The notes: generated by a model from the sequence alone, not told the origin. Positions 49,658 to 58,848 are shown, counted from the first letter of the stretch. The stretch: DNA of 64,000 bases from Nocardiopsis suaedae (GCF_027706745.1 NZ_JAQFWP010000009.1:62001-126000); one strand, 5' to 3'. Numbers and translations: made by a program.

Positions 49658-50371
49658 CTACTCGGCGGTTGCGTCGATGCTCTCCTCCAGACCCTCGGAG
49701 ATCCTGGTGACGAGCATCAGGTCCTCGTCGGGCAGAGCGGTGTCCTCGGTCCGGTACTGCACCGTCACGGCGACATTGCTCATGCGGAATTGGGCCCAGT
49801 GGAGGAGGGCCTCCTCGCCGGAGGGGTCCGTGTGCGACGCCTCCTCGACGATCTTGTACAAGGTGGCGAACCCCTCGTCGCCCACCTCGATGTCCTTGCC
49901 CGCGAGCTTCTCGCTGCCGTCCTCGGGCCCCTCGTCCGCGCTCTCCCTGACGGCGGCGAGGCGTTCCTTCACGGGCTTGTAGTCCGAGGCCGCCGTGTCG
50001 GGCGAGTAGAGGGTGATGTCCACGACCAGCTCGCCCTCACCGACCCAGCCGCCGCAGGCCGAGTACTCGGGGCCCGTGTCGTCCTCCGCCGTCGGCGGCG
50101 CCGTGAACGCCGGTTCCAACTCCACGACCTTGACGTCGTCCTTGGTCACGTGCCCGACGGCGTCCTTGAGCAGCTCGTCGCAGTCGCCGATGCTCTCGTA
50201 GGCCGCCGGGGGTGTGGCGTAGACGCCCAGGGAGACGGCGGCGGCCAACCCGAGGGCGACGCCGCCGCCGATCAGGTAGCGCCGGTCGGACCACCATGCG
50301 GGTCGGCGTCCCGTCGGAGAGGTCTCCTGCGATTCGGGGGCGGGGGAGGAGTCGGGGGAAGAATCGGACAT
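49658..50371 (-). CDS. membrane-anchored protein of unknown function
   Basis: The protein has 237 residues. A Ser/Pro-rich cytoplasmic N-terminus (about 1-30) and one membrane helix (LIGGGVALGLAAAVSLGVYA, about 33-52) precede an acidic extracytoplasmic domain. Two cysteines (CDELL and ACGGW) may form a disulfide. ATG at 50371 is preceded by GAGGA at 10 nt. It resembles the DUF3558-like anchored proteins in layout only; no family is claimed. Confidence 0.75.
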   Translation of the reverse strand: MSDSSPDSSPAPESQETSPTGRRPAWWSDRRYLIGGGVALGLAAAVSLGVYATPPAAYESIGDCDELLKDAVGHVTKDDVKVVELEPAFTAPPTAEDDTGPEYSACGGWVGEGELVVDITLYSPDTAASDYKPVKERLAAVRESADEGPEDGSEKLAGKDIEVGDEGFATLYKIVEEASHTDPSGEEALLHWAQFRMSNVAVTVQYRTEDTALPDEDLMLVTRISEGLEESIDATAE

Positions 50372-50487
50372 CGGTGGGGATTCCTCGTCGGGGATGAGGC
50401 GGCAGGGGACAGGGGGAACGGGCCCGTTCCATCCTCTACCCCCGGCGCCGCGAACATCACCACCGGCCCTCCCCCCCCGCGCCTCCC

Positions 50488-51498
50488 TCACTCCCCTCCG
50501 TCTGCGGCCGCAAGGGCCGCGTCCCCCTGGTAGAGCCGGGCGACGACCCCCTCGATACCGGGCTCCTGCACGGTCAGGTCCGCGACCTGGCGGTTTCGTG
50601 CCACCTCAGCGATCACCTCGGCCGGATTCCCCTCCAGCTCCAGCCACTGGCGCGGCCCTTGGCGGCGCACGCAGCGCGCCCCCGGCACCTCGACCGGCGG
50701 CCCCGGCTCAGCCAGGTCGACGACGAGCGTGCGCGGCCCCGGGGCGCGGTCCCGCAGCCCCGCCAGGTCCCCGTCGTAGGCCAGGCGGCCGTGGTCGATC
50801 ACCATCACGCGGCGGCACAGCCGCTCCACGTCGCCCAGGTCGTGCGTGGTCAGCAGGATCGTGGTGCCGCGTTCGGCGTTGAGCCGGGCCAGGAACGCGC
50901 GGATCGTGGCCTTGCTGACCACGTCCAGCCCGATGGTCGGCTCGTCCAGCACCAGCAGGTCCGGGTCGTGCAGCAGCGCGGCCGTCAGGTCCCCGCGCAT
51001 GCGCTGGCCCAGGCTGAGCTGCCGCACCGGGGTGTGCAGGAACGGGCCCAGCTCCAAGAGGTCGGTCAGCTCGGCGAGGCGGCGCGCGTGGTCGCGCGGC
51101 GGGACCCGGTACAGGTGCCGGGTGAGCGCCAGGCTGTCGCGCAGCGGCAGGTCCCACCACAGGGTGGTGCGCTGCCCGAACACGATGCCGATGCGCGCCG
51201 CCAGCCGCGTCCGGTGGCGGGCCGGCTCCATCCCCAGGACGCGCAGGCGCCCCCGGTCCGGTGTGAGCAGGCCGATCAGCATCTTCATGGTCGTGCTCTT
51301 CCCGGCGCCGTTGGGCCCCAGGTAGCCCACGGTCTCGCCGGGGCGCACCCGGAAGGCCACCCCGTCGACGGCGTCCACGGTGCGGCGCCTGCGGCGCAGC
51401 AGCGGCCCCTCGGAGACGGTGAACGACCGGCCGAGCCCGCGGGCGTCGATGACGGGTCCCTCGGCAGGGGCGGGGGCGGAGGGTTCGGAGGAGGGCAA
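50488..51498 (-). CDS. ABC-2 type exporter ATPase
   Basis: The protein has 336 residues. Walker A is GPNGAGKST, the signature is LSLGQRMR, Walker B is DLLVLDEPT, and the switch His is in LLTTHD. The DrrA/COG4586-like C-terminal extension is present. The start is TTG 51498, with GGGAGC 5 nt upstream; no nearer ATG/GTG fits. It energises the two permeases encoded upstream. The substrate is unknown; related three-gene sets export peptides, lipids or drugs. Confidence 0.9.
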   Translation of the reverse strand: MPSSEPSAPAPAEGPVIDARGLGRSFTVSEGPLLRRRRRTVDAVDGVAFRVRPGETVGYLGPNGAGKSTTMKMLIGLLTPDRGRLRVLGMEPARHRTRLAARIGIVFGQRTTLWWDLPLRDSLALTRHLYRVPPRDHARRLAELTDLLELGPFLHTPVRQLSLGQRMRGDLTAALLHDPDLLVLDEPTIGLDVVSKATIRAFLARLNAERGTTILLTTHDLGDVERLCRRVMVIDHGRLAYDGDLAGLRDRAPGPRTLVVDLAEPGPPVEVPGARCVRRQGPRQWLELEGNPAEVIAEVARNRQVADLTVQEPGIEGVVARLYQGDAALAAADGGE

Positions 51499-51500
51499 GG

Positions 51501-52337
51501 TCAGCTCCCGGTGGATCGGTAGTGCCGCAGCCCCGTGCGCCACGCCAGGGCGGCCAGGGCGCACAGCACGGCGGCCACGGCCGGCGGGGCGAAGCGCAGC
51601 CACTCCGGCAGGCCGGTGGGGTCGGGGCGGTCGAGGAGGTACAGCGCGGGCTGCCAGGTGACGAACGCCAGCGGCACGGTGAAGGTGGCCGCGCGGACGA
51701 TCTCGCGGCCGTAGATGCCCAGGGGGTACTCGGTGAGGGCCTGCCCGCCGTAGGTCACCGAGTTGGCGACCTCCCGGGCGTCGGTGATGAAGAACTGCAG
51801 GCACGCCCCGATGGTCCAGATCGCGCAGCAGATCGCCACCCCGCTGGCCACCAGTACGGGCGTGTACGCCACCCGGCCCGGGGTCCACGGCACGTCCAGG
51901 GTGGCGAGCGCGTAGCCCGCGATGGCGGCCGCGGGCACGGCCTTGCCGAGCCGGTGCGGGGAGAAGCGGTCCGCGGCGAGCTGGACCAGCGCCGAGGCCG
52001 GCCGCACCAGCAGGGTGTCCAGCGAGCCGGTGCGGATGTGGTCCCCGATGCGCTCCACCGACCCCATCAGCAGGTCGGCCGTGCCGAAGGCCAGCGCCGC
52101 CAGGCCGTAGACGAGCATCGCCTCGCGCGCGGTGAAGCCCGCCAGCTCGCCCGCGTGGCCGAACACCACCAGCACCGCCGTCAGCTCGGCCGCGGCCGAG
52201 CACGCCTGGGCCAGGGCCAGCAGCGCCAGCGACCCGGGGTACTGGGCGGCCGCCCGGCACCACGTCCAGACCAGCAGCAGGTAGACGGGTATCCGCGGCG
52301 CCCGGCCGCGCCGGAGTGCGGAGGGGAGGCTAGCCAC
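51501..52337 (-). CDS. ABC-2 type exporter permease B (COG3694-like)
   Basis: The protein has 278 residues and six predicted membrane helices. It has the family segment GSLDTLLVRPASALVQLAADRF and GGQALTEYPLGIYG. GTG at 52337 overlaps the partner permease by 8 bp. It forms a heterodimeric channel with permease A. Confidence 0.88.
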   Translation of the reverse strand: MASLPSALRRGRAPRIPVYLLLVWTWCRAAAQYPGSLALLALAQACSAAAELTAVLVVFGHAGELAGFTAREAMLVYGLAALAFGTADLLMGSVERIGDHIRTGSLDTLLVRPASALVQLAADRFSPHRLGKAVPAAAIAGYALATLDVPWTPGRVAYTPVLVASGVAICCAIWTIGACLQFFITDAREVANSVTYGGQALTEYPLGIYGREIVRAATFTVPLAFVTWQPALYLLDRPDPTGLPEWLRFAPPAVAAVLCALAALAWRTGLRHYRSTGS

Positions 52338-53130
52338 CCTGGACCACCACCCTGCGCTCCGCGCGGGCGGTCACCAGCGCCCCCAGCCCGAGGAGGACCG
52401 CCGCCCACGCGGCCTGGAGCGCCAGCGCCCCGGCGGGCCCGCCGCCGGGGACGGTGTCCTTGCCGAGGAACACCTCCACGGGCACCTGCACCATCGCCGC
52501 CCACGGCAGGACGCGCAGCACGTCGGCCACCGGCGGCGGGAAGAGCACCAGCGGGATCAGCATGCCCGCGAACACCGGGGCGAGCAGGTGGGACACGGCC
52601 GACACGCCCTTGGCGTCCAGCAGCCAGAAGCCGCTGGCCGCGTACAGGTAGCGGAAGGCGAACCCGATCAGCGACGCCAGGACCAGTGTCCCGGCCGCCC
52701 ACGCCCACCGCGCCGGGTCGTCCGGAAGGGCGAGCGGGAACACCAGCGCCCCCGCGGCGAAGGTGGGCACGCTGCGGGCCGCGACGGTGAAGGCCGCCCG
52801 GCCCATGTCGTGGGAGAGCCACCAGGCCAGTGGCGATGCCGGGCGCATCAGGTCCACCGCGATCTCTCCGGTGCGGATGCGCTCGGCCAGCTCCAGCGGC
52901 GGCCCCATCACGGCGGCCGGGCCCATCAGGGCCTGGGCGACGAAGACGTGCGTGACGGCGTCCGTCGCGTCGTAGCCGTTGATCTCGGGGCGCGCGTGGA
53001 AGAGCGCCAGAAGGACCGAGGCGTTGATGAGGCCGAAGACGACATTGGTGAAGACGGCGGCCGCCGTGGCGGCACGATAGGTGGAATAGCGGCGCAGCCC
53101 GAGGGCGAACACCGCACAGTAGACGCGCAC
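52330..53130 (-). CDS. ABC-2 type exporter permease A (COG4587-like)
   Basis: The protein has 266 residues and six predicted membrane helices. The segments RTGEIAVDLMRPASPLAWWLSHDMG and FLLDAKGVSAV-like FWLLDAKGVSAV mirror the partner. GTG at 53130 is chosen because AGGGAG lies 8 nt upstream; an earlier GTG at 53139 overlaps that site. It is the first gene of the operon. Confidence 0.88.
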   Translation of the reverse strand: MRVYCAVFALGLRRYSTYRAATAAAVFTNVVFGLINASVLLALFHARPEINGYDATDAVTHVFVAQALMGPAAVMGPPLELAERIRTGEIAVDLMRPASPLAWWLSHDMGRAAFTVAARSVPTFAAGALVFPLALPDDPARWAWAAGTLVLASLIGFAFRYLYAASGFWLLDAKGVSAVSHLLAPVFAGMLIPLVLFPPPVADVLRVLPWAAMVQVPVEVFLGKDTVPGGGPAGALALQAAWAAVLLGLGALVTARAERRVVVQGG

Positions 53131-53723
53131 CGGGCGCACTCCCTGGCAGTTCGAGACCGTGCGAATGGAGAACGATCGAGCCAGGGGCCGGAAGCACTGC
53201 GGAAGCGGATCCGGGCCGTGGCCCGTTGTCCGGCACGGCCCTGCGGGGCGCAGGTCCGGGTCGCCGCGAGTGACGGATGCTAGCACGGTCCGGCCGCGGT
53301 GCGGGAATCCGTTCGGGTGGGAATTCCTTTTCGCTGATCGCGGCGGAATCGGCGGCGTTCCGGGGGAGCGGGCGCCCGGTTTTCCGGGAAGCGTGTGGGC
53401 CGGGCGGGGCCGCGCCGTGGTGCCCGCCGATCGCGTCGGGGGATCGGGGCGACGCGGATGCGGCGTTCGGCGGAGGGGGCGGGCGGGTACGACCGCCGAC
53501 CGTCCGCGCAGGACGGGGGGATTGTGCACCGCACAAGAATTGAAAAGATTCCTATCTTTTTCTTGGGCGCCTTCTTAGGTTCACCATGGCCGGTCGGCAC
53601 CCCGCGGGGGCCGGTCGGCAGGGGCCGCCCGCCGCCCCGATCCCCGCTGAACGGCGATCCTCCCGGCAGGCCGGACCGCCCACACGGTCCGCGGGGGACG
53701 CGACCCGCACGAAAGGGCACGCG
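53131..53723. promoter_or_regulatory. exporter / LPMO divergent region with inverted repeat
   Basis: No gene is supported in this 593-bp gap. TTGTGC-ACC-GCACAA (53522-53536) is a perfect spaced inverted repeat. An AT-rich stretch follows, containing AAAAGAT (53543-53549) / ATCTTTT (53554-53560) with a 4-nt loop, exceptional for this genome. These probably belong to LPMO gene control. No DasR-type dre consensus was found. Confidence 0.5.
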
Positions 53724-54248
53724 ATGCACCTGCGCAGGAAGTCCGTCCAGGCGGCCACCGTCCTGGCCGCCGCCCCTCTGGCCCTGGCCCTCCTTCCCAC
53801 CAGCGCCGCCTACGCCCACGGATACGTCTCCTCGCCCCCCAGCCGCCAGGCGCAGTGCGCCGAGGGCACCGTCGAGTGCGGCCCCATCAAGTGGGAGCCG
53901 CAGAGCGTCGAAGGCCCCAAGGGCCTGACCAGCTGCAGCGGGGGCAACGAGGCCTTCGCCGAGCTCGACGACGACTCCAAGGGCTGGTCGGTCGAGCCCG
54001 TCGGCACCAGCCTCGACTTCACCTGGACCTTCACCGCCCGGCACGCGACCGCGGACTGGGAGTACTACGTCGGCGGCGACCGCGTCGCGACCGTCGACGG
54101 GCACGGCCAGCAGCCCCCCTCCACCGTCACCCACAACGTGGACTTGAGCGGTTACAGCGGCCAGCAGAAGGTCCTGGCCGTGTGGAACGTCGCCGACACC
54201 GCCAACGCCTTCTACGCCTGCGTCGACGTCAACGTCGGCGCGGCCTGA
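53724..54248 (+). CDS. AA10 lytic polysaccharide monooxygenase (chitin-binding type)
   Basis: The protein has 174 residues. The signal peptide ends ...SAAYA, so the mature protein begins with His32 (HGYVSSPPSR), required for the copper histidine brace; the second His is His107 in FTARHATADWEYYV. Phe in ANAFYAC is the likely axial residue. The mature length of 143 is a minimal catalytic domain without a CBM. It cleaves crystalline chitin or cellulose oxidatively outside the cell. HGYVSSPPSRQ is typical of chitin-active members. ATG at 53724 has GAAAGG upstream. Confidence 0.93.
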   Translation: MHLRRKSVQAATVLAAAPLALALLPTSAAYAHGYVSSPPSRQAQCAEGTVECGPIKWEPQSVEGPKGLTSCSGGNEAFAELDDDSKGWSVEPVGTSLDFTWTFTARHATADWEYYVGGDRVATVDGHGQQPPSTVTHNVDLSGYSGQQKVLAVWNVADTANAFYACVDVNVGAA

Positions 54249-54290
54249 CCCCGCCCCTCCGCGACGGAGGGCCGCGGCGGAACGCGACGC

Positions 54291-54316
54291 GGGGCGCGCC
54301 TTGAGGGGCGCGCCCC
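54291..54316 (+). terminator. hairpin after the LPMO gene
   Basis: A perfect 10-bp stem GGGGCGCGCC / GGCGCGCCCC with a 6-nt loop lies 43 bp after the stop. The following TTCCCG is only weakly T-rich, as usual here. Confidence 0.65.
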
Positions 54317-54884
54317 GTTCCCGTGTCCCGGGCGCGGCGGCCCGCCGGTCCCGCGCGGCGCTTCGTGCGCTTCCGTCGCAGAAGTCGCGGTTTCCCTGTG
54401 GGGGCGGGGCGCCCGCGCGACAATGAAGTGTGCGGCAGTTCGCCCCTCCCGGCTGCCGCACGCCTCTTGTGCACCGGCGCCCCCGCCGCCTCCGCACCAG
54501 GTGGGGGGTGAACCCGGGCCCGCTCGGGGAGCGGGCGCCTTCCCCTCCCGCACCCCTGGCCCCCGTCGCCGTTTCAGGGGATCCTGTACACCGTCGACCC
54601 CCGGCCCCCCGGGGACGCCCCGGAGGGGAACCGAACGCGGCAGTAGGAGAGGGACGCGTGAGGGGCCCAAGTGGTTGACGTGTTTGCGCAGGTCGGCCGA
54701 AGGTGGCCGCAGTCGGCCGACGCGGCGTGACGACCTGGGGCGACCCGATACTGTGGCATCAGTTCCGGTCCCCGAGACCGGGACCGCGGGTGGTCGTCGA
54801 GCGGGGACGGCCACCCGCTCTGCGTTCCAGGGGGTCCGGGCAGCGGCCCCCGTGCGCGAACGCAGGGGCCGGGCGGAAAACCCG
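54317..54884. other. gene-free region with two hairpins
   Basis: About 570 bp without a supported gene. GTGCGGCAG (54430-54438) / CTGCCGCAC (54453-54461) is a perfect 9-bp stem, preceded by a -10-like GACAAT (54418-54423). CGGTCCC (54766-54772) / GGGACCG (54780-54786) is a second stem, after a -10-like GATACT (54747-54752). Unannotated small RNAs are possible but not demonstrated. Confidence 0.35.
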
Positions 54885-55005
54885 TTGCCCCTCCGACCCC
54901 GCCCGCCGCTACCCTGACAGGCATGTCGACGCCCCGAATCTCTTAGCGAAGGACCCGCTTCCCCACGTGAAGTGTGTCCTTCTGCTTGTTCGGAGCGTAT
55001 TTCCC
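54885..55005 (+). promoter_or_regulatory. leader of the ABC-F gene: promoter, 7-codon uORF, attenuator hairpin
   Basis: TACCCT (54910-54915) as -10 ends 7 nt before an ATG at 54923, so the transcript would begin at or near this ATG. The uORF encodes MSTPRIS and stops at 54946. The stem GAAGGAC (54948-54954) / GTCCTTC (54976-54982) starts immediately after the stop; CTTC / GAAG inside it can form an alternative small hairpin. The -35 candidate TTGCCC (54885-54890) is 19 bp away. This arrangement is that of drug-sensing ribosome-mediated attenuation. Confidence 0.65.
54923..54946 (+). CDS. seven-codon leader peptide MSTPRIS
   Basis: ATG-TCG-ACG-CCC-CGA-ATC-TCT-TAG lies directly downstream of the candidate -10, without room for a ribosome site, so it would be translated as a leaderless ORF. 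It ends one base before the attenuator stem. Ribosome stalling by an antibiotic on this short frame would change folding downstream. No experimental support is available. Confidence 0.5.
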   Translation: MSTPRIS

Positions 55006-56610
55006 ATGATCACCCTCAGCGGTGTCGAGCTGCGCGCGGGCGCCCGCACGCTGCTCTCCGACGTCACCCTCACCGTCTCCCCGGGCGACCGCGTCGGCCT
55101 CATCGGCCGCAACGGCGCGGGCAAGACGACCCTGATGACCGCCATGGCCGGAGCCGCCGCCCCCGCCTCCGGCGCCATCGTGCGCCACGGCCCCGTGGCC
55201 TACCTGCCCCAGGACTCCCGCGCCGCCGACCAGGCCGCCACCGCCACCGGGCGCGTCCTGTCCGCCCGCGGACTGGACACGGCGTCAGCGGCGCTGCGGC
55301 TCGCCGAAGAGGCCATGGCCCGCGCCGCCGCACCGGATGAGCTGGAGCGCACCATGCGCGCCTACAGCTGGGCGGAGGCCGAGTTCCAAGCGGCGGGCGG
55401 CCACGCGGCGGAGGCCGAGGCGGCGCGCCTGGCCGCCGGGCTCGGCCTGGACGACCCGGTGATGGACGCACCGCTCGGCACGCTCTCCGGGGGGCAGCGG
55501 CGGCGCGTCGAGTTGGCCCGCATCCTGTTCGCGGGCGCAGACGGCATGCTGCTGCTGGACGAGCCCACCAACCACCTGGACGCCGACGCGGTCGCGTGGC
55601 TGCGCGGCCTCCTCCGCGCCCACCGGGGCGGCCTGGTTCTGATCAGCCACGACACCGGGCTGCTCTCCGACGTCGTGGACCGCGTGTTCCACCTCGACCC
55701 CCGCCGGGCCGCGCTCGACGTCCACAACGTGGGCTGGCGGGGCTACCTCGACCAGCGCGCGGCGGAGGAACGCCGTCGCGCCCGTGAGCGGGCGGGGGCC
55801 GAGCGCAAGGCCGCGTCCCTGCACGCCCAGGCCGACAAGATGAGGGCGCGCTCGTCGACCGCGGTCGCGGCCAAGAACATGGCCAGGCGGGCCGAGCGGA
55901 TGCTGGCCGAGACCGAACCCGTGCCCAGGGCGGAGCGGAAGGCGCGCATCCGCCTGCCCGAGCCCGCGCCGTGCGGCAGGACCCCGCTGGGGGCGGTCTC
56001 CCTGGCCAAGTCCTACGGCGGCCACCAAGTCCTCGAAGGTGTGGACCTGGCCGTCGACCGGGGGACGCGCCTGGTCGTGCTCGGTTACAACGGTGCAGGG
56101 AAGACGACACTGCTGCGGCTGCTGGCGGGCCGGGAGGCACCGGACGACGGGCGCGTCGTGCACGGCCACGGACTGCGCATCGGCTACTTCGCCCAGGAGC
56201 ACGACACACTGCACCCGGGGAGCAGCGTCCTGGCCAACCTCGTGGCGGCGGCTCCGGGGCTGACCGAGGGCGAGGCGCGGCGCGTGCTGGGCGGGTTCCT
56301 CTTCACGGGCGACGACGCCGACAAGCCCGCCTCCGTGCTCTCCGGGGGCGAGAAGACCCGGCTGGCCCTGGCCGGGCTGGTCCACTCGGGCGCCAACGTG
56401 CTGCTGCTGGACGAGCCGACCAACAACCTCGACCCCGCCTCGCGCGGCGAGGTGCTGTCCGCGGTCGGGGCGTACCAGGGGGCGATCGTGATGGTGACGC
56501 ACGACGAGGGGGCGGTCGACGCGCTCCGGCCCGACCGCGTGCTGCTGCTCCCGGACGCCGACGAGGACCTGTGGAGCGAGGACTACCGGGAGCTCGTCGC
56601 ACTCGCCTGA
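55006..56610 (+). CDS. ABC-F family ATPase (ribosome-protection / translation factor type)
   Basis: The protein has 534 residues and no membrane segment. It has two ABC domains: Walker A GRNGAGKTT and signature LSGGQRRR with LLLDEPTNHLD in the first, and GYNGAGKTT, LSGGEKTR and LLLDEPTNNLD in the second. The linker between them is Arg/Ala-rich and coiled. ABC-F proteins bind the ribosomal E site and displace antibiotics or assist translation. ATG at 55006 has GGAG 10 nt upstream; the frame upstream to 54703 overlaps the leader and is not used. The preceding uORF supports an antibiotic-responsive role. Confidence 0.92.
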   Translation: MITLSGVELRAGARTLLSDVTLTVSPGDRVGLIGRNGAGKTTLMTAMAGAAAPASGAIVRHGPVAYLPQDSRAADQAATATGRVLSARGLDTASAALRLAEEAMARAAAPDELERTMRAYSWAEAEFQAAGGHAAEAEAARLAAGLGLDDPVMDAPLGTLSGGQRRRVELARILFAGADGMLLLDEPTNHLDADAVAWLRGLLRAHRGGLVLISHDTGLLSDVVDRVFHLDPRRAALDVHNVGWRGYLDQRAAEERRRARERAGAERKAASLHAQADKMRARSSTAVAAKNMARRAERMLAETEPVPRAERKARIRLPEPAPCGRTPLGAVSLAKSYGGHQVLEGVDLAVDRGTRLVVLGYNGAGKTTLLRLLAGREAPDDGRVVHGHGLRIGYFAQEHDTLHPGSSVLANLVAAAPGLTEGEARRVLGGFLFTGDDADKPASVLSGGEKTRLALAGLVHSGANVLLLDEPTNNLDPASRGEVLSAVGAYQGAIVMVTHDEGAVDALRPDRVLLLPDADEDLWSEDYRELVALA

Positions 56611-56774
56611 GCCGGCGTGCATGCGGGCGGTTTGCCGACAAGTGCCCCTTCTTTGCCGGGCCGTGGCCGTCACCGGACGCGCCGTGGGCATCACGCCCCA
56701 GAGAAGGGACCGCGACACCCGCGGCCGCCGCCCCGTGCGGCGACCGCGGGAGACCCGTACCGAGGAGGCCGAGC

Positions 56775-57344
56775 ATGGAAGCGTCGCGCACGAACGGATG
56801 GATGGTCTTCGGAGCCGTACTGCTGCTGATGATCGGAGCGGTCAACCTGGTGCAGGGGATCGTCGCAATGATGCGCCCCGACTACTACGCGGTGGCCGGC
56901 GGCGAGATGCTCGTCCTCGACATGTCCGGGTGGGGACTGCTCCTGACCGTCTGGGGCGCCGTGCTGATGGCGGCCGGGCTGGCCCTGTTCACCGGGCACA
57001 TGTGGGCGCGGACGCTGGCGGTGGTCCTGGTCGGGGTCAACGCGGTGGCGCAGCTGGGCTTCCTGGCCGCGTTCCCGCTCTGGTCGCTGGTCGCGATCGC
57101 CGTGGACGTGCTGGCCATCTACGGCCTGACGGCGGGCTGGCCGAGCGGGGCCCCGAGCGCGGGCGCCGCCGACAGCGGCCGCGCCTACCGCGCGGGGCAG
57201 TCCGACGCGCAGGCGGCCCCGGTCGGGACGGCCGCGCAGCCGGGCCCCATGGCGGGGGCCGACATGGAGATGGACCAGGAGCGCGCGTCGGAGGAGGGCA
57301 TGCCCCAGGCGCCCAAGGGCAGGCACGCCCAGCCGATGGAGTGA
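56775..57344 (+). CDS. DUF7144-like membrane protein
   Basis: The protein has 189 residues. Four membrane helices span residues 8-125, with the family-like features DYYAVAGGEMLVLDMSGWGLLLTVWG and MWARTLAVVLVGVNAVAQL. A hydrophilic tail of about 60 residues follows. ATG at 56775 is preceded by GAGGAGG. Function unknown. Confidence 0.8.
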   Translation: MEASRTNGWMVFGAVLLLMIGAVNLVQGIVAMMRPDYYAVAGGEMLVLDMSGWGLLLTVWGAVLMAAGLALFTGHMWARTLAVVLVGVNAVAQLGFLAAFPLWSLVAIAVDVLAIYGLTAGWPSGAPSAGAADSGRAYRAGQSDAQAAPVGTAAQPGPMAGADMEMDQERASEEGMPQAPKGRHAQPME

Positions 57345-57399
57345 GCGGCACCCGCCGGGGGCACCGGGGCGCGGAGGGGGACGCCTCCTCCGCGCCCCC

Positions 57400-58244
57400 T
57401 CACGTGCGCCCGGCGTCCTCGGCCAGCCGCCTGCTGCGCTCGGCCGCGGCCGCCACCGCCTCGGCGACCGCCTCCGGCACACCGCGTGCGTCCAGGCGGT
57501 CCAGCGCCTCCCGGGTCGTCCCGCCGGGTGTGGCCACCTCGGCGGTCAGATCGGCCGGGCCCCGGTCGGCCTCCCGCAGCAGCGACGCCGCGCCGTACAG
57601 GGTCTGGACCACGGCCGCCCGCGCCTCGCCGGGCGGAAGGCCCTGGCCGACGGCGGCGTCGGCCATGGACGCGGCCAGGTGGTAGAGGAACGCCGGGCCC
57701 GACCCGGCCACGGCGGTGACCGCGTCCATCGCGTCCTCGCCCACCCAGGCGATCGACCCGATCCGGGAGAACAGGCCGCCGACCCGCGCCCTGGCCCCGC
57801 CGTCCAGGTGGATGCCGCCGACCAGCGCCGTCATGGCCCGGCCGACCGCCGCGGCGGTGTTGGTCATGGCCCGCGCGGCCGGACGCCCGGGGCCCAGCGC
57901 CTCCTCGAACCGCGCGAGCGGCACCGCGGCCGCCAGCGACACCGCGACCGCCCCGCGGGCAGGGCGGAGCCCACCTCGGCCGCCGCCGCGGGCACGGCCG
58001 ACGGCGGCACCGCGACCAGGGCGATGTCCGCGCCGTCGGCGGCGGCCGCGTTGTCCGTGCCCGCCGCCACCCCATGGCGGCCGGCGAGGGTGTGGGCCCA
58101 CTCGGCGGGAAGGGTGCTCACCGCGACGTCCCGCGCGGGAAGACCCGCCCGCAGGAGCCCGCCGAGCACCGCCTCCCCGAGGTGCCCGGCTCCGATGACC
58201 GCCACCCGGAACCGTTCCTCGTCGCGCGCGTCTGTGCTGATCAC
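57400..58244 (-). pseudogene. ProC-like pyrroline-5-carboxylate reductase, frameshifted
   Basis: The N-terminal NAD(P) motif FRVAVIGAGHLGEAVLGGLLRAG is in one frame from GTG 58244. The rest (AVAVSLAAAVPLARFEEAL, NTAAAVGRAMTALVGG, AVAGSGPAFLYHLAASMADAAVGQGLP) is in another frame and ends at 57400. The switch lies at the run of G at 57951-57954 on the minus strand; one extra G would restore ALPAG-AVAVSLAA. Joined length would be about 281 residues, normal for ProC. A -10-like TAATCT lies 7 nt before the GTG, suggesting a leaderless mRNA. The canonical PN-T-P motif is altered, so it may be a paralogue rather than the biosynthetic enzyme. A sequencing indel cannot be excluded. Confidence 0.85.
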
Positions 58245-58352
58245 AGCCGGAAGATTACTGAAGGCGGTCGGGCCGCTGCGGGAGGTGCGGGGTGTGGCGG
58301 CCGATCGCCCGAGTGCCGGGCATGCGTCGTCCCGGCGTCGTAGGCTTCCCGC

Positions 58353-58692
58353 ATGACCGTGGACATGTTCGCAGGCGTGCCCGTGAACGGCCTCGATGCG
58401 GCGACCGCCTGGTACGAGCGTCTGTTCGGCGCCCCGCCGGTGTTCCGGCCCGACGACGCCGAGGCGGTGTGGGAGATCGCCGAGCACCGGTACATGTACA
58501 TCGAGGCCTTGCCCGAGCGCGCCGGGAACGCTGTGCACACGCTCTTCGGACGATTTCGAGGCCCGCCTCGCGGCGATCGCCGGACGCGGCCTGGAGCCGT
58601 CCGAGCGCGGGACCTATGACAACGGCGTCCGGAAGGCGGTCTTCCGGGACCCCGACGGCAACGAGGTCGGCATCGGCGGCCCACCGCTGTGA
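58353..58692 (+). pseudogene. VOC-family protein, frameshifted
   Basis: The N-terminal part FAGVPVNGLDAATAWYERLFGAPPVFRPDDAEAVWEIAEHRYMYIE is read from ATG 58353. The C-terminal part DDFEARLAAIAGRGLEP ... KAVFRDPDGNEVGIGG is read from another frame ending at 58692. The change lies near 58541-58552; a two-base loss from a TTCGTCGAC-like original or a one-base gain explains it. Whole length would be about 112 residues, normal for a VOC monomer. It is 1 kb from a second frameshifted gene. Confidence 0.85.
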
Positions 58693-58848
58693 TCGGCGGG
58701 GAGCGGCGCCGGGCGCTCCCCTACACCCGGTGCATGGCGGGGGCGGGACGGTGCTTGCGGACTTTCGATCAACCCGAGACGGAACACAAGGGCCGGGTGG
58801 GGTGCCGCACCGGTTGCGGCCCGCCTGACGCCTCGGCAGGATGGCGCG

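Noticed and set aside
53280-54497. 405-codon minus-strand ORF with a Lys-rich PKKAPKKK segment
   Set aside because: It runs through the LPMO gene on the other strand and has no family features; the Lys codons come from an AT-rich promoter stretch.
54317-54884. Possible tRNA or small RNA gene
   Set aside because: No cloverleaf or CCA-end structure was found. Hairpins exist but nothing identifies a known RNA.
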